NCBI GenBank assembly: GCA_000720375.1
Contig: JOAA01000009.1
Coordinates: 124,001 to 188,000 of the forward strand
Source of the DNA: Rhodococcus rhodnii
Lineage (GTDB): Bacteria > Actinomycetota > Actinomycetes > Mycobacteriales > Pseudonocardiaceae
Reading direction: 5' to 3'
Length of the DNA: 64,000 nucleotides
The notes beneath the pieces were generated by a model. The model ran no database searches and had not been told where the DNA came from. It saw only the letters and a list, made by a program, of their open reading frames with translations. The translations under genes were made by a program, and so were the position numbers. Below, one piece after another: positions 61,128-64,000 of this stretch (positions are counted from its first letter, which is position 1; each line of letters begins with the position of its first letter).

Positions 61128-62675
61128 ATGAGTGATCCGAGGGAGGAACGGCGTTCACATGGAGCGCCCGCGGTGGCCTTCGACCTGGCCGCGAGTGAGT
61201 TCCGGGTGGACAGGGACCGGATCGCCGGCTCGCCCTTCTTCGCACGACTCGGTGGCGTCACCCAGGTGGTGAGCGCGAGCGGCTCGGGACTGTTGCACAA
61301 CAGGCTGACCCACAGCGTGAAAGTCGCACAGGTCGCGCGGGCCATCGCCGAGCGGTTGTGCGCCGAGTATGTCTCGCTCATCGACGCACTCGGCGGTTGC
61401 GACCCGGACGTCGTGGAGGCGGCGGCGCTGGCCCACGACCTCGGCCACCCACCCTTCGGGCACCTCGGTGAACAAGTGCTCGACCGGCTGGCACGCCACC
61501 GCTTCGGCCTGGCGGACGGCTTCGAGGGCAACGCGCAGTCGTTCCGGATCGTCACGACGACTGACGTCGGTGGCCCGTCGGCGGTTGGTTTGGACCTCAC
61601 TGCGGCCGTGCGGGCGGCGATGCTGAAGTACCCGTGGACCCGGCTGCACCACCCCGAACCGCATCCCCGGTTCATGGCCGAACCTCCCCGAGGCGCGTCC
61701 GAGCCGTCTGACGCGCCAGGGACGGGCTCGGGCAAGTTCTCGGCCTACGTGACCGAACTGGACGACCTCGAGCAGGCGCGTGCGCCGTTCGAAGGCCGGT
61801 TGGCCGACTGGCAGCAGACGATCGAAGCGTCCGTTATGGACACTGCGGACGACATCGCCTACGCGATTCACGACATCACCGACTTTCACCGGATCGGGGT
61901 ACTGCAGCACGCGCCCGTCGCGGCCGAACTCGGGCAGTGGCAGTCGAACGCGGCGACGTTGGCGTGGCTGTCCGATGAGGAGGTTCGTCGCCAGGAACGA
62001 CTGCCTGGCCGGTCCTTGGAGTTGCTGCGTCGACGGATGCACGAGAAGGACTCGTGGATTGTCAGCGATGACGCGTTCCACTCGGCTGTGGCCCGGGTCC
62101 GGGCCGAGCTTGTCGACGAGTTGCTGTCGTCGCCCTTCGACGGGTCGGTGGAGGCCGAACAAGCGGTGGCTCGGTTCTCCATGCGGTGGACTTCGCGGCT
62201 GGTCGAGGAGATGTCCGTTGTGGAGGATCCGTCGACCCGGTCCGGGCACGTGCTGCTGGGTGGCGAACAGTGGCACGAGGTGCAGGTCTTGAAGTTCCTG
62301 CACCGGAAGTTCGTGCTGCTGCGGCCGGATCTGGCTTTGCACCAGCGTGGCCAGGCCCGGCTGGTGACCAACCTCGTTGAGGCGCTTGACCAGTGGCTGG
62401 GCGACCGGTTCGAGGCCGACCGGTTGCCTCGGCGACTGCATGACCTCGTCGAACTGGCCGTCGCCGAGTATGAGGCGTTGGCCCGTTCGGAGCCCACTGT
62501 TCTGGTTGGGGCGACAGGGGATGCTCCTCAGGGCCGCGATGCCGTGCACGCGCTGGCTCGTGGGCGGGCGGTCATCGACTTCGTGTCCTCGTTGACGGAC
62601 AAGCAGGCAGTGTCCTTGATGGACGCGTTGTCGGGACGGAGTGCTCAGCCTTGGTCTGACGCCTTCGTGCTGTGA
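61128..62675 (+). CDS. dgt: deoxyguanosinetriphosphate triphosphohydrolase (HD domain)
   Basis: 515 residues. The HD phosphohydrolase signatures are present: LLHNRLTHSVKVAQVARAIA, AALAHDLGHPPFGHLGE (His103-Asp104) and SVMDTADDIAYAIHDITD. It hydrolyses dNTPs to nucleosides and triphosphate, tuning pools and sometimes limiting phages. The ATG at 61128 is likely leaderless. The 3' end overlaps the MBL hydrolase gene by 31 bases. Confidence 0.92.
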   Translation: MSDPREERRSHGAPAVAFDLAASEFRVDRDRIAGSPFFARLGGVTQVVSASGSGLLHNRLTHSVKVAQVARAIAERLCAEYVSLIDALGGCDPDVVEAAALAHDLGHPPFGHLGEQVLDRLARHRFGLADGFEGNAQSFRIVTTTDVGGPSAVGLDLTAAVRAAMLKYPWTRLHHPEPHPRFMAEPPRGASEPSDAPGTGSGKFSAYVTELDDLEQARAPFEGRLADWQQTIEASVMDTADDIAYAIHDITDFHRIGVLQHAPVAAELGQWQSNAATLAWLSDEEVRRQERLPGRSLELLRRRMHEKDSWIVSDDAFHSAVARVRAELVDELLSSPFDGSVEAEQAVARFSMRWTSRLVEEMSVVEDPSTRSGHVLLGGEQWHEVQVLKFLHRKFVLLRPDLALHQRGQARLVTNLVEALDQWLGDRFEADRLPRRLHDLVELAVAEYEALARSEPTVLVGATGDAPQGRDAVHALARGRAVIDFVSSLTDKQAVSLMDALSGRSAQPWSDAFVL

Positions 62676-63526
62676 TACGCGGCGTGGACCGCGAAGGCGA
62701 TCCATTCCGGGTTGTCCCAAGTGCTCCAGCGTTTCCGGGCGTCCTGCTCGATGGCCGCAACGGCCTCATCGGCCGGTAGTTCGAGGGCCCGGGTGCGGAT
62801 GTGCGTGAGATAGTCGCGGATTTCGACCAGGAGTTGCGCGTCGGCGATTTCACCGTGGCCAGGGACGACGATCGCGGGGTTCAAGGCCAGCAAGTCGTCC
62901 AGCACGCTGATCCATCCGGCGATGTCGACGTCCGTGTCGTGCGGCGGAAAGTACGGTGCGATCGGGAACATGCGGGTTTCGGCTAAGTCGCCGGTGAACA
63001 GCACGCGGCCGTCGACCAACACCGTCTGGTCGGAACTCGTGTGCGCCGGGCCTCGGTTGTGCAGCGTGACCGTGCGTCCGCCGAGGTCGAGCTCCGCTTG
63101 TGGACCGTCGTAGGTCACGTCCGGTTCGGTCAGTTCGACGTCCTTGAGCTGTGTGGCGTAGGAAGGGCTCAGGCCGCTGAACATCGCGAGGTACGCGGCG
63201 CCTTTGCGGTGCAGTTCGTCGCGTTGGGCGCGGTTGTAGACGATGGTCGCGGCGCCTTTGAACGCTTGTGCGCCGAAGCCGTGTTCGGGGTGGAAATGCG
63301 TGGTCGTCAGGAACAGCCGGCGGTCGTTGGCCAGACGTTTGGCTTGGCCGAGCACGTATTCGCCGTTTCGAGGGCCGAGGCCGGTGTCGATGATCAAGGC
63401 CGCGTGATCGCCCACTACGATGCCGACGTTCGGCACGAGCGGCACCCGGCGATCAGGGATGACGAAAACGCCATCGGCCACCTCGACGGGCTCGCCGCTG
63501 ACGATCGGTTCCGGTGCACTGCTCAC
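62645..63526 (-). CDS. MBL-fold metallo-hydrolase
   Basis: 293 residues. The metal-binding motif is degenerate in the first part (TTTHFHPEHGFGAQAF, that is HFHPEHG), with later ligands in GPAHTSSD, FTGDLAE and VPGHGE. Possibly a hydrolase of thioesters, lactones or similar. The GTG at 63526 is a choice; GTG at 63544 is an alternative. Divergent from a TetR gene across a palindromic promoter. Confidence 0.82.
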   Translation of the reverse strand: MSSAPEPIVSGEPVEVADGVFVIPDRRVPLVPNVGIVVGDHAALIIDTGLGPRNGEYVLGQAKRLANDRRLFLTTTHFHPEHGFGAQAFKGAATIVYNRAQRDELHRKGAAYLAMFSGLSPSYATQLKDVELTEPDVTYDGPQAELDLGGRTVTLHNRGPAHTSSDQTVLVDGRVLFTGDLAETRMFPIAPYFPPHDTDVDIAGWISVLDDLLALNPAIVVPGHGEIADAQLLVEIRDYLTHIRTRALELPADEAVAAIEQDARKRWSTWDNPEWIAFAVHAAYHSTKASDQG

Positions 63527-63565
63527 GTCTGGTAATGCGGCCACCGCACTGCCCCAATCTGATCG

Positions 63566-63606
63566 GTGTTCAGATGCTCGTCCGACGGTAGCACGAATCT
63601 GAACAC
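63566..63606. promoter_or_regulatory. TetR-type inverted repeat
   Basis: GTGTTCAGAT (63566-63575) and ATCTGAACAC (63597-63606) are perfect ten-base arms 21 bases apart, between the divergent MBL hydrolase and TetR genes. Confidence 0.55.
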
Positions 63607-63622
63607 TGCTAAGATCGCGGGC

Positions 63623-64000
63623 GTGGGCTATCACCATGGTGACTTGCGGGCAGCGCTGCTCGACGCCGCCGAATCGCTGGTACGGGAGCGCGGCGTCGAC
63701 GGGTGGTCGCTACGGGAGGTGTCAGCGCGAATCGGCGTCAGCCCCAGCGCGGCCTACCATCACTTCAAGTCCCGTGACGCGTTGGTCGGCGCCTTGTCCG
63801 CGCAAGTGCTTGCCCGGCTGGGGGAGCGGGTGCGGAAGGCCGCCGCGCGTGCCCGTGGTCAGCGGGACGATCCACAGTCGCGAGTGATCGCGCTGTGCCG
63901 GTCGTATGTCCGTTGGACCGTCGAGGATCCGTCGGTCGCAGGCCTCACGTTCGGCGCACACCACGACGAGGCCGAGACACCGGTTTCCCCGCATCCCCAC
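63623..64000 (+). CDS. TetR-family regulator, N-terminal part (runs off the window)
   Basis: 126 codons are visible with no stop. The HTH is GYHHGDLRAALLDAAESLV and LREVSARIGVSPSAAYHHFK, typical of the family. The GTG at 63623 is preceded by AAGATC rather than a clear ribosome binding site. It probably binds the palindrome upstream and controls the MBL hydrolase. Confidence 0.88.
   Translation, partial: MGYHHGDLRAALLDAAESLVRERGVDGWSLREVSARIGVSPSAAYHHFKSRDALVGALSAQVLARLGERVRKAAARARGQRDDPQSRVIALCRSYVRWTVEDPSVAGLTFGAHHDEAETPVSPHPH

Noticed and set aside
1..64000. tRNA, rRNA or riboswitch genes
   Set aside because: I saw no cloverleaf with a TTCGA-type arm, no rRNA sequence and no known riboswitch core when reading the gaps.

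Overview
The window is from a high-GC actinobacterium, most likely of the order Pseudonocardiales (Amycolatopsis/Kibdelosporangium-like). The evidence is strong G/C bias at third codon positions, many GTG starts, several putative leaderless transcripts (a TAnnnT -10 box 6-8 bases before the start codon), and families typical of such genomes: a TIR-WD40 protein, a SpoIIE/HATPase/STAS fusion, XRE-TPR regulators, DUF1707, a MoxR-DUF58-transglutaminase operon, FCD-type GntR, a type II thioesterase and P450. It looks chromosomal. I see no rRNA, tRNA, insertion sequence, phage gene, CRISPR array or replication origin.

Layout. 0-5.3 kb: tail of a DapA-family aldolase and a convergent IlvD/Edd sugar-acid dehydratase, separated by a 1000-residue membrane TIR-WD40 protein. 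5.4-10.7 kb: MFS exporter, M24 peptidase with a translationally coupled Lrp/AsnC regulator, NCS2 nucleobase permease, SGNH hydrolase. 10.7-14.4 kb: GNAT, a coupled XRE regulator/glycosyltransferase-like pair, and a divergent nucleotidyl-cyclase-fold protein. 14.3-18.7 kb: TetR plus type II thioesterase, orphan solute-binding lipoprotein, secreted LVIVD-repeat protein. 18.7-19.6 kb: about 900 bases without a convincing gene, holding two 50-base near-copies of a promoter-like element and a degenerate 27-base repeat array. 19.6-24.8 kb: PAS-SpoIIE-kinase-STAS protein, a cysteine-less HesB-like protein, acyltransferase, DUF1707 protein and a second TIR protein. 24.8-33.9 kb: the MoxR-DUF58-transglutaminase-like-beta-helix operon, an XRE-TPR regulator and a secreted I36-type inhibitor. 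34-37 kb: an AraC/VOC/O6-alkylguanine methyltransferase operon behind a PafBC/RecA-NDp-like DNA-damage promoter, then a membrane diguanylate cyclase. 37.2-45.6 kb: secreted sugar dehydrogenase and ThuA-like genes with matching discoidin domains, an STAND regulator, P450 and a secreted serine protease. 45.6-50.5 kb: a 22-base tandem repeat, a GntR/FCD regulator, and an operon of CopD, two cupredoxins and a YceI-like protein. 50.7-58.1 kb: LLM flavin oxidoreductase, SnoaL/TetR pair, ABC1 kinase, two-component system and MocR regulator. 58.2-64 kb: degenerate EAL-CBS-GGDEF protein, lycopene cyclase, dGTPase, MBL hydrolase and the start of a TetR gene.

How genes work together. The clearest units are four overlapping operons: (i) MoxR -> DUF58 -> transglutaminase-like -> beta-helix; (ii) AraC -> VOC -> Ogt, probably alkylation/DNA-damage defence; (iii) Pro/Thr-rich anchor -> CopD -> cupredoxin with a duplicated C-terminal module -> YceI -> cupredoxin -> VOC, an envelope copper or redox system; (iv) sugar dehydrogenase -> ThuA-like with a LacI-type operator at the promoter. 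Nine convergent gene pairs overlap at their 3' ends, so the gene-dense parts are very compact. All functional assignments rest on motif recognition and family knowledge; no database search was run.
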